A DNA stretch of 14,366 nt from Lachnospiraceae bacterium UBA3762 (lineage in GTDB: Bacteria; Bacillota; Clostridia; Lachnospirales; Lachnospiraceae), in NCBI GenBank assembly GCA_002371615.1, contig DFGA01000046.1, positions 1 through 14,366 on the forward strand, in the 5' to 3' direction. Position numbers and translations under genes: made by a program. This document shows positions 14,032 through 14,366 of the stretch, piece after piece (positions within the stretch are counted from its first letter, which is position 1; every line of letters starts with the position of its first letter). The notes beneath the pieces were generated by a model, which worked only from the letters and a program-made list of their open reading frames with translations, was not told where the DNA came from and made no database searches.

Positions 14032-14366
14032 TTAATATGCCCAGTCCTTGTCCGTGACCTTACCTTTTTTGAACTGGCCTGTTTTGCTGTCATATATAAG
14101 CTCGGTTATCAGATACCTGTGACCATCGGTAAAATCATCCGTCAGCGTATAGAAGTCTCCCGTCTCCTCCTGATAGAAGCCTTCAATCTCCATCGACAGA
14201 TCGAGTTCATAAGGCTCGCCGTCCATGACACCGAAGATAAATGACAGCCACCCGCTTCCGTATCCGCCGCATTCCCCGGTGAAAAAACCACCGTCATCGC
14301 CACCGACGAACGGTTCGTAATACCCGCTCTCATTGGAATACATGGACAGACCATTAAAATCATCCC
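14032..14366 (-). CDS. C-terminal part of an unidentified, probably secreted protein (partial)
   Basis: The frame is open to the window edge, so the N-terminus is missing; an internal Met at 14343 is not needed as a start. The visible 110 residues are acidic and rich in Gly, Tyr and aromatic residues: GGFFTGECGGYGSGWLSF, then LDLSMEIEGFYQEETGDFYT, then HRYLITELIYDSKTGQFKKG and a DWAY end. By position (33 nt upstream of a lipoprotein gene) and composition it may be another lipoprotein of the array, but the leader is not visible. Function unknown. Confidence 0.75.
   Translation of the reverse strand, partial: DDFNGLSMYSNESGYYEPFVGGDDGGFFTGECGGYGSGWLSFIFGVMDGEPYELDLSMEIEGFYQEETGDFYTLTDDFTDGHRYLITELIYDSKTGQFKKGKVTDKDWAY

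Overview
The window looks like a chromosomal accessory region of a low-to-mid GC Bacillota, most likely a rumen or gut clostridium of the Lachnospiraceae. That is inference from the AGGAGG-type ribosome binding sites, the lipobox-bearing MRKS/MKRKS lipoproteins, the protein families present and the codon use. There are no rRNA, tRNA or CRISPR features and no recognisable insertion sequence. Almost everything is on the minus strand.

Layout on the minus strand, in the direction of transcription. (1) From 14366 down to 5658 runs a tightly packed run of nine genes with gaps of 9 to 38 nt: the end of an unidentified protein, three secreted lipoproteins (13998-12724 with a discoidin-like NADase-type glycan-binding C-terminus; 12711-11095; 11081-9492 with a C-terminal SH3b domain), two small DUF3592-like membrane proteins (9476-8949, 8927-8586), a five-helix membrane protein with two N-terminal zinc ribbons (8547-6877), and two tandem 196-residue paralogues (6852-6262, 6248-5658) that join a Cys-rich zinc finger to what looks like an EF-Tu domain-2-type beta-barrel. 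(2) Between 4420 and 3452 is an Rpn-family (PD-(D/E)XK, formerly 'putative transposase') nuclease. Its C-terminal tail is cut off by an in-frame TAA but restarts in the same frame from a strong Shine-Dalgarno site as a 55-residue protein; a hairpin terminator follows. (3) From 3277 to the left edge are three more lipoproteins: one with a C-terminal YARHG domain, one with an SH3b domain, and one cut by the window edge.

The only plus-strand genes are a two-gene island at 4745-5675. It has an extended -10 promoter, a 5' leader hairpin, a 103-residue DUF3592-like protein and a decayed, C-terminally truncated nucleoside hydrolase whose 3' end overlaps the end of the large minus-strand operon.

The unifying theme is a multigene lipoprotein family. 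Six genes share an almost identical export leader, in one pair 59 of 63 nt, fused to unrelated or shuffled surface domains (SH3b, YARHG, discoidin-like, a shared DxNGDGxxEL domain). They surround a conserved cytoplasmic/membrane zinc-ribbon module of unknown function. No known pathway fits. A cell-envelope sensing or assembly role is inference only. The most testable oddities are the split Rpn gene with its possible separately made inhibitor-like tail, the zinc-finger/EF-Tu-barrel pair, and the leader-level recombination among lipoprotein genes.
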